Assembly: GCF_014117325.1 (NCBI RefSeq)
Contig: NZ_CP059732.1
Coordinates: 1,922,001 to 1,986,000 of the forward strand
Length of the DNA stretch: 64,000 nt
Reading direction: 5' to 3'
Origin: Spirosoma foliorum
GTDB lineage: Bacteria > Bacteroidota > Bacteroidia > Cytophagales > Spirosomataceae
Shown here piece after piece: positions 47,882 to 57,518 of the stretch. How positions within the stretch are numbered: position 1 is the first letter of the stretch; every line of letters starts with the position of its first letter. The notes under the pieces were generated by a model. The model saw nothing but the letters and a program-made list of their open reading frames with translations, had not been told where the DNA came from and searched no databases. The position numbers and the translations under genes were made by a program.

Positions 47882-48933
47882 TAGGACTTACGCAAAAGTG
47901 GTAAATTGAAATAAAAAATAGCTTGAAGGTCACCGCACAACTTTACGGACAGTTTCTACTGAGTAGCCAGATCAACTATACGGCTACCTACTTGGCTGAT
48001 CACCTGGAAGGGATCACCCATGACAATGTGCAGTACTTTCTCAAAGCTAGCCGAGTGGCACCTCGCCAGGTCTGGCAACATGTCCGCCACCAAATTCAAC
48101 TGGATACCGATGGCTATATCCTCTTTGATGATACCGTGCTCAATAAAGAACATAGTCATAAAATTGAACTGGTTCGTCGGCAATACAGTGGAAATGCTCA
48201 TGGAATCATCAAAGGCATCGGTGTGGTTAATTGTGTCTACTTCAATCCTAAAATTAATCAGTTCTGGCTCATTGACTACCGTATTTTTAATCCCGATGAG
48301 GATGGAAAAAGCAAGTTGGATCATGTGTTGGACATGCTTAACCAACTAGCACCCCGCCAGATCAGTTATCGAATCGTCTTAATGGACAGTTGGTATGCTG
48401 TGACCGACCTCTTCAAGTGGCTCATTACCAATGAAAAACTGTTTTACTGTCCTATCAAGAGCAACCGTAAGGTCGATGATTCAGGTGGCAAAGAACCGTA
48501 TCAACCTGTCAGCTATCTGAGCTGGTCAGCTCAACAGGTGCAGCAGGGTAAGCTGGTTAAAGTACACAAGATGCCTCAAAACACCTATCTTAAACTGTTC
48601 CGCGTACTGGTGTCTACCCACCGGACGGACTATATCGTCACCAACGATTTAGCTCAAAATGAGACGAGTGCCGCTGAAGAAAAAAGTGGTATTCGTTGGA
48701 CAATTGAGCAGTTTCATCGAGAAGATAAGCAGATCACGGGTCTGGAATGTTGTCAATGTCGATTAGCTCGTAGTCAACGCAATCACATTGGCTTAGCGGC
48801 TCTGACTTGGTTACGTTTTAAACAGTTGGCTTATCAGACTAAGAAAACGGTTTACCAACTCAAACAAGGCTTATTAGATGCTTACCTTCGTCAAGAGTTG
48901 GCGAATCCTTCAGTTGCCTTTGCGTAAGTCCTA
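47882..48933 (+). mobile_element. Insertion sequence, about 1.05 kb, IS4/IS701-like
   Basis: Terminal inverted repeats TAGGACTTACGCAAA (47882-47896) and its complement (48919-48933) flank one transposase gene. The flanks are AT-rich; no clean target duplication could be set. The stop codon of the transposase lies inside the right terminal repeat. Both ends are intact, so the element may be mobile. Confidence 0.85.
47923..48927 (+). CDS. DDE transposase of the IS4/IS701-like element
   Basis: A 334-residue protein with the catalytic acidic residues probably in ILFDDTVLNK (first Asp), IVLMDSWYAV (second Asp) and WTIEQFHREDKQITGLE (Glu), typical of RNase-H-fold DDE transposases. The first in-frame start is TTG at 47923, 27 bp inside the element, so either TTG is used or the start is non-canonical. 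The reading frame is uninterrupted, unlike the other insertion sequences here. The TAA stop at 48925-48927 is part of the right terminal repeat. Confidence 0.82.
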   Translation: MKVTAQLYGQFLLSSQINYTATYLADHLEGITHDNVQYFLKASRVAPRQVWQHVRHQIQLDTDGYILFDDTVLNKEHSHKIELVRRQYSGNAHGIIKGIGVVNCVYFNPKINQFWLIDYRIFNPDEDGKSKLDHVLDMLNQLAPRQISYRIVLMDSWYAVTDLFKWLITNEKLFYCPIKSNRKVDDSGGKEPYQPVSYLSWSAQQVQQGKLVKVHKMPQNTYLKLFRVLVSTHRTDYIVTNDLAQNETSAAEEKSGIRWTIEQFHREDKQITGLECCQCRLARSQRNHIGLAALTWLRFKQLAYQTKKTVYQLKQGLLDAYLRQELANPSVAFA

Positions 48934-49244
48934 TATATATTAGACCAGCCTGGCACTTATCAACTATAATCCATAGGTTTTATTGATTTTTGGGGTAAGC
49001 AGTAGGAGTAAGCAGTATAATTGCCTAGTTTTAGATAATCCTACCACCGCTTTGCCATGGACTACCTGTGCGACTAATCCATTTCCAATCACTGAGTGTT
49101 GGGCAGATAAGTTTTTTGAGCCAGGTAGGCGCTGGGTTGATGGCTGCCGGACCTAAATACCTTCCCTATTCCTCTTTCGATCTTGCTTGGACTTTTAGAC
49201 CAACTGACTTGCCGTTCGTTGAAAAAAAGCAGGAGATCCGCCCA

Positions 49245-52200
49245 ATGGGTTCCAGGCAGAAACAGCCTCTAACTGAGGGTATCCTTCAACCTGAACAATC
49301 CACTTTAGCAGGGCTTCACCAACAACAGCTCAACCGCTCACCATCACCGGTATGGAAGCGGCTGATTCATGGTCTCATCGTAGCCATTTCCTTATTGACG
49401 ATTTCCCTGGCCCAGCCAGCAACAACCCCGGTTAGCCTAACCCAAGTACCCGAGGATGGGTTTCTGCTCAAAGAAGGGTGGCGACTTCAGCCAGGTGATA
49501 ACCCAAATGGAGCCAGTCCTAAGCTGGATGACCGACACTGGGTTAGCATTGATCCAACCAAAGATATTCGGGAGTTGCCTCAGCTACAGCAGGCGGGTAT
49601 CGGCTGGCTTCGGTTGCATATCCATACCGGACCCGATTTGCCGCCCCTGATGATCAAGCTGTTTCAGTCGGTTGCATCCGAAATTTATCTGGATGGCCGA
49701 TTGTTGTATCGCTTCGGCAAGGTCAGTGCCAACCCCGATAGCGTACAGGCGTATAATCCTGCGGCTGCGTATAGCTTCCCTCTGACAACCTACTCTGATC
49801 ATATACTAGCCCTTCGGATTGCCTGTCAGCCGAGTCAATTTTACTACGCCAACTACCTCAACTGGGATGCGGGAACGGTTCAGTTCTGGTTGTTTCCAAC
49901 CCATGTTCTACCAGCCATCAAACCGGTTGATGTCGAGTCGATTTACCTGAATACATTCCGAATAGGGATCGCGTTCATCCTCTTTATTCTGCATCTGAGC
50001 CTGTTTTTTACGCACCGTAGCCAGCGGGCTAATCTCTATGCGGCCGGCATGTATCTGCTGCTGAACCTAGGCCTTTTGTCCCGGTTTGCCAACGATTTTA
50101 CTCACTCCCTGGGCCTACGGATTCTGGTTTATTATGGATCTAGCATTGATCAGTGGGTGCCAGGCCTGGTAGTCCTGACGTTTTATGGTCTATTCAATTT
50201 TCGCCGTGGGTGGCTGTTTTGGCTGGCCATGGGCAGTATTGGCATTAAGCTTATTCCGTTGTCGGCCGACTTTCAGTGGCTGTCTTATCCTATTAATTAT
50301 TTCCTGCCCCTTGAATTGATCCGCCTTTCTCTGGTGGCGGTCAAGCGTGAGTTAAGGGGAGCTAACATCGTTGCCATTTGCGCATTCTGTAATCTGGGCT
50401 TATGGATTCTATCATCCATCTTATTTTACCTGCATCTCCCAGGTTATAGCCATGAATGGCTGTTTCATGGTTTTTATTTAGCTAGTTTTCTGTGCTTCCC
50501 CCTTACGCTATCGATTCTGCTGGCGTTGGAACATGGCTGGATTAATGGACAACTGGTTGACCGGCTCCGGGAGGTCGAAACGCTATCAACCCAGAATCTG
50601 GCTCAACAGGTTGAGCGACAGCAACTCCTTGCCCGGCAAAATGAACAGTTGGAACTCCAGGTTACGGAGCGCACTCAGGAATTACACCAGCAAGCCAATC
50701 AGCTTCGGCAACTCGATCAGGTCAAGTCTCGCTTTGTCAATAACCTGACCCACGAGTTTCGTACACCGCTCTCGCTTATTCTATCCCCGGTCGCTAAACT
50801 GCTGGAAGAAAAACGCTACGATGGGACACTATTGACACTGGTTCATCACAACGCTGATCGACTCCTGCGACTTATCAACCAGCTCCTGGACTTAGCCAAA
50901 CTGGAGGGTAATTTCATGCCCGTTTCCCTGATGCAGGGAGACGTTGCCGAATTTGCCCAACAGATGGTGGCTATCTTTCAGCGTTCGGCTGAACAGAAAG
51001 GCATCATTCTCCGGTTTAATATAGACGATCTACCCCAGCGAGCATATATCTTCGACGCCGATAAATGGGAAAAGATTTTAATTAATCTGGTGGCCAACGC
51101 CATCAAATTTACCCCATCGGGCGGGCAGGTAACCCTGACGCTCTCGCCTGTCTGGGCGACAGGCGAAATGGTGGGTGTACAGGTTAAGCTGGTCGATACA
51201 GGCATCGGTATGGCTGCCGACCAGTTACCACATGTTTTCGACCGCTTTTATCAAGTAGACGGTTCCAGCACCCGATCCTTCGAAGGGACGGGAATTGGCC
51301 TCGCACTGGTCAACGAACTGGTTGGCTTACTGGGGGGAACCATTCGGGTAGCGAGTGAAGTTGGGGTGGGTACTACGTTCCACTTGATGCTGCCCGTTGA
51401 AGCGGTCTCGGCCACAGCGAATCTACCTGAAAATAGCTGGTCGGTTCCTGAACCAATTGTCGGCCAACTCCTTACTTCACCCGTGAGGAGTCTACTCAGT
51501 ACCCGATTGGGTGATGGAGTGGCCATGCCCAGCATTCTGATCGTTGAAGACAATGCCGAACTGCGGGCGTTTCTGGTAGGTGAGCTGGCCGGCTTGTATG
51601 AGGCATTTCAGGCTGAGGATGGCCAGGCAGGCTGGGAGATTATCCAGACCGAACTACCTGACATTGTCATCACAGACGTGATGATGCCTCGGATGGATGG
51701 CTTTGAACTTACCCGGCTTATCAAAGCCAATGCCGACACAAACCATATTGCGGTGGTGATGCTGACGGCCAAAACGGCTCAGCAGAGTCGTCTGGAGGGA
51801 CTTCAGCAAGGCGCCGACGATTACTTAGCCAAACCCTTTAGTGTGGCTGAGTTGCAACTGCGGGTGGCTAACTTGATTACCCGCCAGCAGAAGCTGGGCG
51901 AATATTATCAGCAGCAGTTTGCCCTGACGGTTCAGGAGTCGCAGGAACTGGTGAAGGTAGTGCCTGAACGGATTCAGGACCCCTTTCTGATCCGGATTTA
52001 TGGGTTGCTAGACCAACATCTGGATGACTCCACGATTGGGGTGGACTGGCTGGCCGATCAGTTGGCCATGAACCGCAAGACGCTTTACCGAAAAATACAA
52101 AGCCTGATTCAATTGTCCCCGGCCGATCTGATTCGTCAGTATCGACTTCGGAAAGCGGCTGAATTGCTGGGATCGGGGAATAATGTAGCGGAAACCGCCG

Positions 52201-52304
52201 ATTTGGTTGGCTTCAATTCACCTTCTCATTTCACGATAGTATTCAAGGATTTCTACCAACAAACGCCTACTGAATACATTGCCAGCCGTGTGAAAAACCC
52301 CTAA
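49245..52304 (+). CDS. Hybrid two-component sensor/regulator with membrane sensor and AraC output (HTCS-type)
   Basis: About 1019 residues (ATG 49245; an upstream GTG at 49068 would add an odd leader). After a signal peptide (LIHGLIVAISLLTISLAQ) comes a periplasmic beta-sandwich resembling 7TMR-DISM extracellular domains (~50-210), a multi-pass membrane region (~225-440), a coiled coil, HisKA with phospho-His near residue 503 (NLTHEFRTPLS), HATPase (NAIKFTPSGGQ, GTGIGLALV), a receiver with Asp near residue 811 (VITDVMMPRMDG) and an AraC helix-turn-helix (~915-1015). It would sense a ligand and activate DNA directly. The following genes encode peptidases, so a peptide-related stimulus is possible. 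It is not next to a SusC/D pair. Confidence 0.9.
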   Translation: MGSRQKQPLTEGILQPEQSTLAGLHQQQLNRSPSPVWKRLIHGLIVAISLLTISLAQPATTPVSLTQVPEDGFLLKEGWRLQPGDNPNGASPKLDDRHWVSIDPTKDIRELPQLQQAGIGWLRLHIHTGPDLPPLMIKLFQSVASEIYLDGRLLYRFGKVSANPDSVQAYNPAAAYSFPLTTYSDHILALRIACQPSQFYYANYLNWDAGTVQFWLFPTHVLPAIKPVDVESIYLNTFRIGIAFILFILHLSLFFTHRSQRANLYAAGMYLLLNLGLLSRFANDFTHSLGLRILVYYGSSIDQWVPGLVVLTFYGLFNFRRGWLFWLAMGSIGIKLIPLSADFQWLSYPINYFLPLELIRLSLVAVKRELRGANIVAICAFCNLGLWILSSILFYLHLPGYSHEWLFHGFYLASFLCFPLTLSILLALEHGWINGQLVDRLREVETLSTQNLAQQVERQQLLARQNEQLELQVTERTQELHQQANQLRQLDQVKSRFVNNLTHEFRTPLSLILSPVAKLLEEKRYDGTLLTLVHHNADRLLRLINQLLDLAKLEGNFMPVSLMQGDVAEFAQQMVAIFQRSAEQKGIILRFNIDDLPQRAYIFDADKWEKILINLVANAIKFTPSGGQVTLTLSPVWATGEMVGVQVKLVDTGIGMAADQLPHVFDRFYQVDGSSTRSFEGTGIGLALVNELVGLLGGTIRVASEVGVGTTFHLMLPVEAVSATANLPENSWSVPEPIVGQLLTSPVRSLLSTRLGDGVAMPSILIVEDNAELRAFLVGELAGLYEAFQAEDGQAGWEIIQTELPDIVITDVMMPRMDGFELTRLIKANADTNHIAVVMLTAKTAQQSRLEGLQQGADDYLAKPFSVAELQLRVANLITRQQKLGEYYQQQFALTVQESQELVKVVPERIQDPFLIRIYGLLDQHLDDSTIGVDWLADQLAMNRKTLYRKIQSLIQLSPADLIRQYRLRKAAELLGSGNNVAETADLVGFNSPSHFTIVFKDFYQQTPTEYIASRVKNP

Positions 52305-52331
52305 TTCCTGCTTTTTTTCCTTCCTACAAGC

Positions 52332-52386
52332 AAAATGCCCCAAACCCGACGACATCTGCCCCGAATCTGACAGGGCATCGGTGGAC
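52332..52386. repeat. 55-bp direct repeat, copy 1
   Basis: Matches 52920-52974 with about six or more mismatches, lying after the stop of the hybrid regulator. Both copies lie just after an AraC-type domain, so they mark the ends of a tandem duplication. Confidence 0.7.
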
Positions 52387-52401
52387 AGTAAGAGACCTTT
52401 G

Positions 52402-52902
52402 ATGTATCAAAAGTGTAGCACTCTAAACCTTTTTTGGTTTCTATCCACACCCGTTTTGAATATCAGTCTTTCCACTTCAATTACACCCCTAATGATTAGT
52501 CGACATAAAACTGGCGATTACGATCAACCCTCTTTGGTGGTGCCCGCTGGCTGTATGCAACCAATCCGAAGCCCCAATACTTTTCTAAAGCGGATTTATA
52601 GTCTGTTGGAGCGAAACCTGGAAGATCCATCGGTCAATGTCGACTGGCTGGCTAACCAATTAGGTATAAATCGGAAAACGCTGTATCGACAGTTGAAGCA
52701 CCTGATTCAACGCTCGCCAACCGATCTGATCCATCAGTTTCGTTTGCAGAGAGCGGTCAGGTTGTTGAGCGTAGATTACACTTTGGCCGAAACGTCCTAC
52801 CTGGTTGGTTTCAACACACCCTCTCAATTCACAATGGTGTTCAAAGAGTTTTACCAGCAAACGCCAACTGAGTACGTAGACATTCGTATTAAACCGGGCT
52901 AA
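52402..52902 (+). CDS. Short AraC-type protein, duplicated C-terminal domain of the hybrid regulator
   Basis: A ~166-residue protein (ATG 52402; GTG 52381 possible). Residues from ~55 contain an AraC helix-turn-helix pair (SVNVDWLANQLGINRKTLYRQL, and YLVGFNTPSQFTMVFKEFY) that aligns with the C-terminus of the preceding hybrid regulator (VDWLADQLAMNRKTLYRKI, LVGFNSPSHFTIVFKDFY). The upstream ~50 residues look non-homologous. The 3' flanks also share a 55-bp repeat. It has no receiver or sensor, so it could bind the same sites constitutively or be a relic. Confidence 0.68.
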   Translation: MYQKCSTLNLFWFLSTPVLNISLSTSITPLMISRHKTGDYDQPSLVVPAGCMQPIRSPNTFLKRIYSLLERNLEDPSVNVDWLANQLGINRKTLYRQLKHLIQRSPTDLIHQFRLQRAVRLLSVDYTLAETSYLVGFNTPSQFTMVFKEFYQQTPTEYVDIRIKPG

Positions 52903-52919
52903 TTAGCCCTTTTTCGGGT

Positions 52920-52974
52920 AAAATGCCCCTAATCTGACGACATCTGCCCCGAATCTGACAAAACATCGGTGGGC
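52920..52974. repeat. 55-bp direct repeat, copy 2
   Basis: Second copy of the repeat at 52332-52386, after the short AraC gene. It contains two copies of AATCTGAC. It might contain a terminator or operator, but no function is proven. Confidence 0.65.
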
Positions 52975-53009
52975 GAAGGCGGAGCTTTGCAGAAATTAAA
53001 TCACTCCTT

Positions 53010-53268
53010 ATGGTAAAATTCTTTATCCTCTTTCCTGTAGTCCTGTTGATGGTTACCCTGTTGATGAATGCTCAACGGACGGCAACCAGCTAATCGACGG
53101 CCTTACACCCGATCAGCGTTTCTTTTTAGTTTATGCGGCTATCTGACGGACCAGGCAACGACAGGAGGCACTGCGCATGCAGGTACTCACCAATCCGCAC
53201 TCGCCCGTCCAATTCCGGGTCAACGGTCCGTTGTCCAATTTCGATGCGTTTTACACCTACTTAACTCT
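53010..53268 (+). pseudogene. Remnant of an M13 peptidase gene (signal peptide joined to C-terminal end)
   Basis: ATG 53010 starts a signal-peptide-like sequence (FFILFPVVLLMVTLLMNAQ). From about 53079 another frame reads NQLIDGLTPDQRFFLVYAAI, TGA at 53144-53146, RTRQRQEALRMQVLTNPHSP and ends with NGPLSNFDAFY. This matches the end of the intact M13 peptidase at 60.4 kb (FTPDQRFFLSWAQVWRANVL, NGPLTNFDAWY), where Trp occupies the TGA place. So most of the gene (about 600 codons) was deleted and a nonsense codon is present. Not functional. Confidence 0.8.
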
Positions 53269-53277
53269 ATCCACACC

Positions 53278-53436
53278 ATGCAACCTTACCAACAACATTC
53301 CGCCCCGCTTACTGCAACGGTGGTTCTGGCCTGTACCGCGCTGGCACTGGCGGTTAGCCTCGCCCTGATTACGGCTGCCCTCTTTATGCTCACGAACCTG
53401 AAGCCACCCCAGATTGCTGTTACGCCTATTTTCTGA
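53278..53436 (+). CDS. Small single-helix membrane protein candidate
   Basis: ATG 53278 encodes 52 residues with one hydrophobic helix (VVLACTALALAVSLALITAA) and a short tail. It overlaps no other gene and lies between the M13 remnant and the DUF885 gene. No family is recognised; it could be a real small membrane protein or chance. The frame also extends upstream as remnant DNA. Confidence 0.35.
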   Translation: MQPYQQHSAPLTATVVLACTALALAVSLALITAALFMLTNLKPPQIAVTPIF

Positions 53437-53483
53437 CCGGCACACAGGAACCCCTCGCTCCTCACTTAAAACTCTGTTCATCC

Positions 53484-55265
53484 ATGCGTACCTGCCTGCT
53501 CCTGTTATTTGTTACCTGCTCTACACTGGCCTTCGGGCAAACACCCGCCCCTGCGTCCCCCGGCTTTCATTCCCTGTTGACAGCCTATTACGAGGATTTT
53601 TTGATCTTGAATCCAACGAAGGCTTCGTACCTGGGCGATTACCGCTACAATGATCAACTCGAGAACACGTTCAGTCAGCTCTACCGCGATCAAATGAAGC
53701 GTTTGTACACGCGGTACCTGGATGGGCTGAAAGCCTACAATGAGCAGCAACTGGGTGACCGGGATCAGCTCAACTACCAGATTCTGCGCTACGACCTAAC
53801 CACCAATCTGGCATCCATGGAGTTTACAGACTATCTGACACCAATGAGTCAGATGTTTGGTTTTCATGTACTTTTTTCGCTGTTAGGATCAGGGGCCGGT
53901 GCTCACCCGTTTAAGTCGGCGAAAGACTACGATGATTTTCTGAAGCGAATTAATGGCTTTGTCGCTCAGACCGATACCGCCATTGCCAACATGCGAACCG
54001 GTATGGCGCAGAATTATGTGCAGCCGAAGGTAGTCATCGGGAAGGTATTACCCCAGATAAAAGCGATGCTCGTTGACGATGTCACGAAAAGTCTCTTTTA
54101 TAAGCCGGTACAAAACATGCCCGCCACCCTCTCGACCGAGGACAAACAACGACTGACGACGGCCTATACCACTGCTATTACGCAGCAGATTATGCCCGCT
54201 TATAGTCGGCTCTATACGTTCCTCCAGAACGAGTATCTGCCCCGGTGCCGCGAAACGGTTGGCATCGAAGCCGTTTCTAACGGCAAGGCCTAGTACGCGT
54301 ACTTAGTTAAATCGTCGACAACCACGGACATGACGCCCGATGAGGTGCATGCCTTGGGGTTGAGCGAGGTGAAACGGATTCGGCAGTCGATAGAAAGCAT
54401 CAGGCAGCAGGTGGGTTTTGCCGACGACCTGAAAGCGTTCTATGCCTACGTCGATACGGACCCTAAATTCTTTCCGTATAAAACGGACGAAGACGTATTA
54501 AATGGGTTTCAAACGATCTACCAGACCCTGAAGCCCCAGTTACCGAGTCTGTTCAACATGGTCCCGAAAACAGCCTTCGAGATTCGTCCGATCGAGAAGT
54601 ACCGGGCTGCTTCGTCACCTGCTCAGTATTGGCCTGGCACACCCGACGGGTCGCGCCCCGGCGTTTTTTATTTCCCCGTGCTCGATGCGGCCAAGTTCAG
54701 TTACTGGGGTATGGAAGACTTGTTTCTGCATGAGGCCATTCCAGGCCACCACTACCAGATATCACTTCAAAACGAAAACACCGCTCTCCCTTCCTTTCAG
54801 AAAATTGGTAATTACGGCGCTTACACGGAAGGCTGGGGGTTATATGCCGAGAGTCTGGGTAAGGCACTGGGTCTTTACACCGATCCTTTCCAGACATTGG
54901 GTCGCTACCAGGGCGAAATTCACCGGGCTATTCGGCTTGTGGTCGATACGGGAATTCACCACAAAGGCTGGACGCGTGAGCAAGCCATTCAGTACAGCCT
55001 GGCTAATGAACCCATCGGGGAGGCTGAGGCTATTCAGGAGGTCGAGCGCTACATTGCCTGGCCGGGACAGGCGGTTTCCTATAAGATTGGCGAGTTGAAA
55101 ATCATGGACATTCGCCAGAAGGCGGAGAAAGCCCTGGGTACTCGGTTCGACATCCGGGCCTTTCACGATCAGGTGCTGAAAGACGGGCCGATGCCCCTGG
55201 CCATTTTTGAGGCTAAAATGGATCGCTGGATCAAGAGTCAGCAGGCCATCGCCGGTAAGAACTAA
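53484..55265 (+). pseudogene. Secreted DUF885-family metallopeptidase-like protein interrupted by TAG
   Basis: One frame of 593 codons with a signal peptide (LLLLFVTCSTLAFGQ) and a single in-frame stop TAG at 54291-54293 after SNGKA; the frame stays open across it (YAYLVKSSTTTDMTPDEVHALG). In DUF885 proteins this place usually reads GKxWYAYL, so the stop likely replaces Trp. The catalytic-type segment LHEAIPGHHYQIS (about residue 416) lies beyond the stop; initiation at ATG 54330 would give only the second half without export. DUF885 proteins belong to a HExxH-like zinc peptidase clan. Whether read-through occurs is unknown. Confidence 0.85.
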
Positions 55266-55303
55266 CAGCAGAAGAAAACGTACCAACCAATTCCAATTCT
55301 CCA

Positions 55304-57433
55304 ATGAACAAACAACTTACCTTCCTTGCATCAATTACGCTGTTGGTTTCCTTAATGGCCGCTACGTCATTCGCCCAATTAGCCGTTACCCAGCAACGCC
55401 AGAATCCATTTTTGTCTCCTTATCTGACACCCCACCAAGCGGTGCCGTTCGACAAGATAACCAATGCCGATTACATGCCTGCCCTTCGTGAAGCACTGGC
55501 TCAGGGTCGGAAAGAGGTTGAGGCCATTGTTAAAAATCCCGACAAGCCCACCTTTGCCAATACAATCGTTGCCCTCGACCGCTCCGGCAGTTTGATGAGA
55601 CGCGTTACCCAGGTCATGTATAACCTGAGTAGTGCCGAGACAACGCCTGAACTCCAGAAGATTGTTAAACAGGCATCGCCAATGATAACCGACTATACCA
55701 ATGACATTACCCTCAATCCAATACTCTATGCGCGGGTTAAATCGGTTTATGAGCAGCGTGCCCGGCTGAAACTGGATCAAGAAAGCAGTATGTTGCTCGA
55801 AAAGTCATACAAGCTGTTTGCCCGAAATGGGGCTAATCTAGACGTAGCAGGGAAAGAACGGCTTCGCGCTATTGATAAGGAAGTAGCCCAGTTGTCGCTT
55901 CAGTTTGGCGAAAATGTGCTGAACGAAACCAACGAATTTAAACTGATCGTATCGGATGAGAAAGACCTGGCTGGTTTGCCCAATTTCGTCCGTGATGCGG
56001 CCAAAGCAACCGCTAAAAAGATGGGCCAGGAAGGATACCTATTCACTTTACAGGCACCCAGCTACGGGCCGTTCATGCAATATGCCGACAACCGCGCCCT
56101 CCGCCAGAAGCTATTCATGGCCTTTAACGCACGGGGTTACCACGGCAATAAAAACGACAATTCGGCCATCATAGACAAGATGGTCAATCTGCGCTATGAA
56201 CGGGCCAACCTGATGGGCTACAAAACTCACGCTGATTTTGTGCTGGAAGAACGAATGGCTGGTTCGCGTGAAAAGGTGCAAAGCTTTCTGGATGAATTGG
56301 TTACGTATGCCCGTCCGGCCGCCGAGCGCCAACTGGCTGAACTGACGACCTATGCCAGAGCCCACGGATTTACAGACGATAAGTTGCAAAACTGGGATAA
56401 TAGCTACTATTCAGATAAACTGAAAAAGGAAAAATATGACCTCGATGATGAGGTACTGAAGCCTTATTTTAAGCTTGAAAACGTCTTGAATGGTGTCATC
56501 ACGGTGGCCAACAAACTCTACGGCATCACGTTCAAAGAACGTACCGATATACCGGTCTATAATTCTGAAGTGAAGACCTTCGACGTTTTTGATAAGGATG
56601 GGAAGTTCCTGGCTGTTTTTTATGGCGATTATTTTCCTCGGGCTGGCAAGCGGAGTGGAGCCTGGATGAATGACATTCAGGGTCAGAAAATTGAGAACGG
56701 CGAAAATGTTCGTCCGCATATTATCAACGTCTGTAATTTCACCCGTGCCACAGATACCAAACCATCGCTGCTGACATTCAGGGAAGTCATTACCTTGTTT
56801 CATGAATTTGGCCACGGCCTGCACGGTATGCTGGCGAATGGTACGTATGAAAGTTTATCTGGTGTGAATGTACCCTGGGATTTTGTTGAACTACCCTCGC
56901 AGGTGATGGAGAACTGGTGCTACGATCCCGAAGCACTCAAGCTGTTTGCCAAACACTACCAGACCGGCGAAGTAATCCCCAATGAACTGATTGAGAAAAT
57001 TCGGGCGAGTCAGAACTTTTTGGCGGGCCTGGCTAACCTCAGGCAGCTTCGTTTTGGCCTGATTGATCTATATTATCACGGGCAGAAGCCAACGGGTGAG
57101 TCCATTGGAGTGGTCGAAAATAAAGTGGATTCGGTGGCGAATCTGTTTCCACATGTCGATGGGATAGCCAGTAGTCCGTCTTTCACGCACATTTTCAACG
57201 GAGGCTATTCGGCTGGTTATTACAGCTACAAATGGAGCGAAGTGCTGGACGCCGATGCTTTCGAGTTTTTCAAGGAAAAAGGTGGCCTGGACAACAAAGC
57301 TGCCGCCGATAGTTTCCGTAAAAATGTACTGGAGAAAGGCGGTAGTGAAAAGCCGATGGAACTCTATAAGAAATTCCGGGGTCGCGAACCATCGCCCAAA
57401 GCCATGCTGCGACGTAGCGGTTTGATCCTGTAA
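55304..57433 (+). CDS. Secreted M3-family metallopeptidase (peptidyl-dipeptidase Dcp-like)
   Basis: A 709-residue protein with a signal peptide (ITLLVSLMAATSFAQ). The M3 zinc motif HEFGH is at residues 500-504 (LFHEFGHGLHGML), with the second Glu side in the following ELPSQVMENW. N-terminal helices (NPFLSPYLTPHQAVPFDKI) are typical of Dcp. Such enzymes release dipeptides from peptide C-termini; export indicates use of peptides in the periplasm or outside. It starts 39 bp after the DUF885 stop, and its upstream DNA and signal peptide are nearly the same as those of the M13 gene at 60.4 kb. Confidence 0.92.
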   Translation: MNKQLTFLASITLLVSLMAATSFAQLAVTQQRQNPFLSPYLTPHQAVPFDKITNADYMPALREALAQGRKEVEAIVKNPDKPTFANTIVALDRSGSLMRRVTQVMYNLSSAETTPELQKIVKQASPMITDYTNDITLNPILYARVKSVYEQRARLKLDQESSMLLEKSYKLFARNGANLDVAGKERLRAIDKEVAQLSLQFGENVLNETNEFKLIVSDEKDLAGLPNFVRDAAKATAKKMGQEGYLFTLQAPSYGPFMQYADNRALRQKLFMAFNARGYHGNKNDNSAIIDKMVNLRYERANLMGYKTHADFVLEERMAGSREKVQSFLDELVTYARPAAERQLAELTTYARAHGFTDDKLQNWDNSYYSDKLKKEKYDLDDEVLKPYFKLENVLNGVITVANKLYGITFKERTDIPVYNSEVKTFDVFDKDGKFLAVFYGDYFPRAGKRSGAWMNDIQGQKIENGENVRPHIINVCNFTRATDTKPSLLTFREVITLFHEFGHGLHGMLANGTYESLSGVNVPWDFVELPSQVMENWCYDPEALKLFAKHYQTGEVIPNELIEKIRASQNFLAGLANLRQLRFGLIDLYYHGQKPTGESIGVVENKVDSVANLFPHVDGIASSPSFTHIFNGGYSAGYYSYKWSEVLDADAFEFFKEKGGLDNKAAADSFRKNVLEKGGSEKPMELYKKFRGREPSPKAMLRRSGLIL

Positions 57434-57518
57434 AGAGTCGTACCATCGAAAATTGAGTCGTTACCCCCAATCAATAGCGTCGGCGCTCATTTCGTGCCCG
57501 ACTTCCCCTCAACTCACT

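Noticed and set aside
54291..54293. TAG as a programmed recoding signal for a special amino acid
   Set aside because: No downstream structure was evident, other genes in the window end in TAG, and insertion-sequence remnants show the same change; decay is simpler, though suppression is left as a test.
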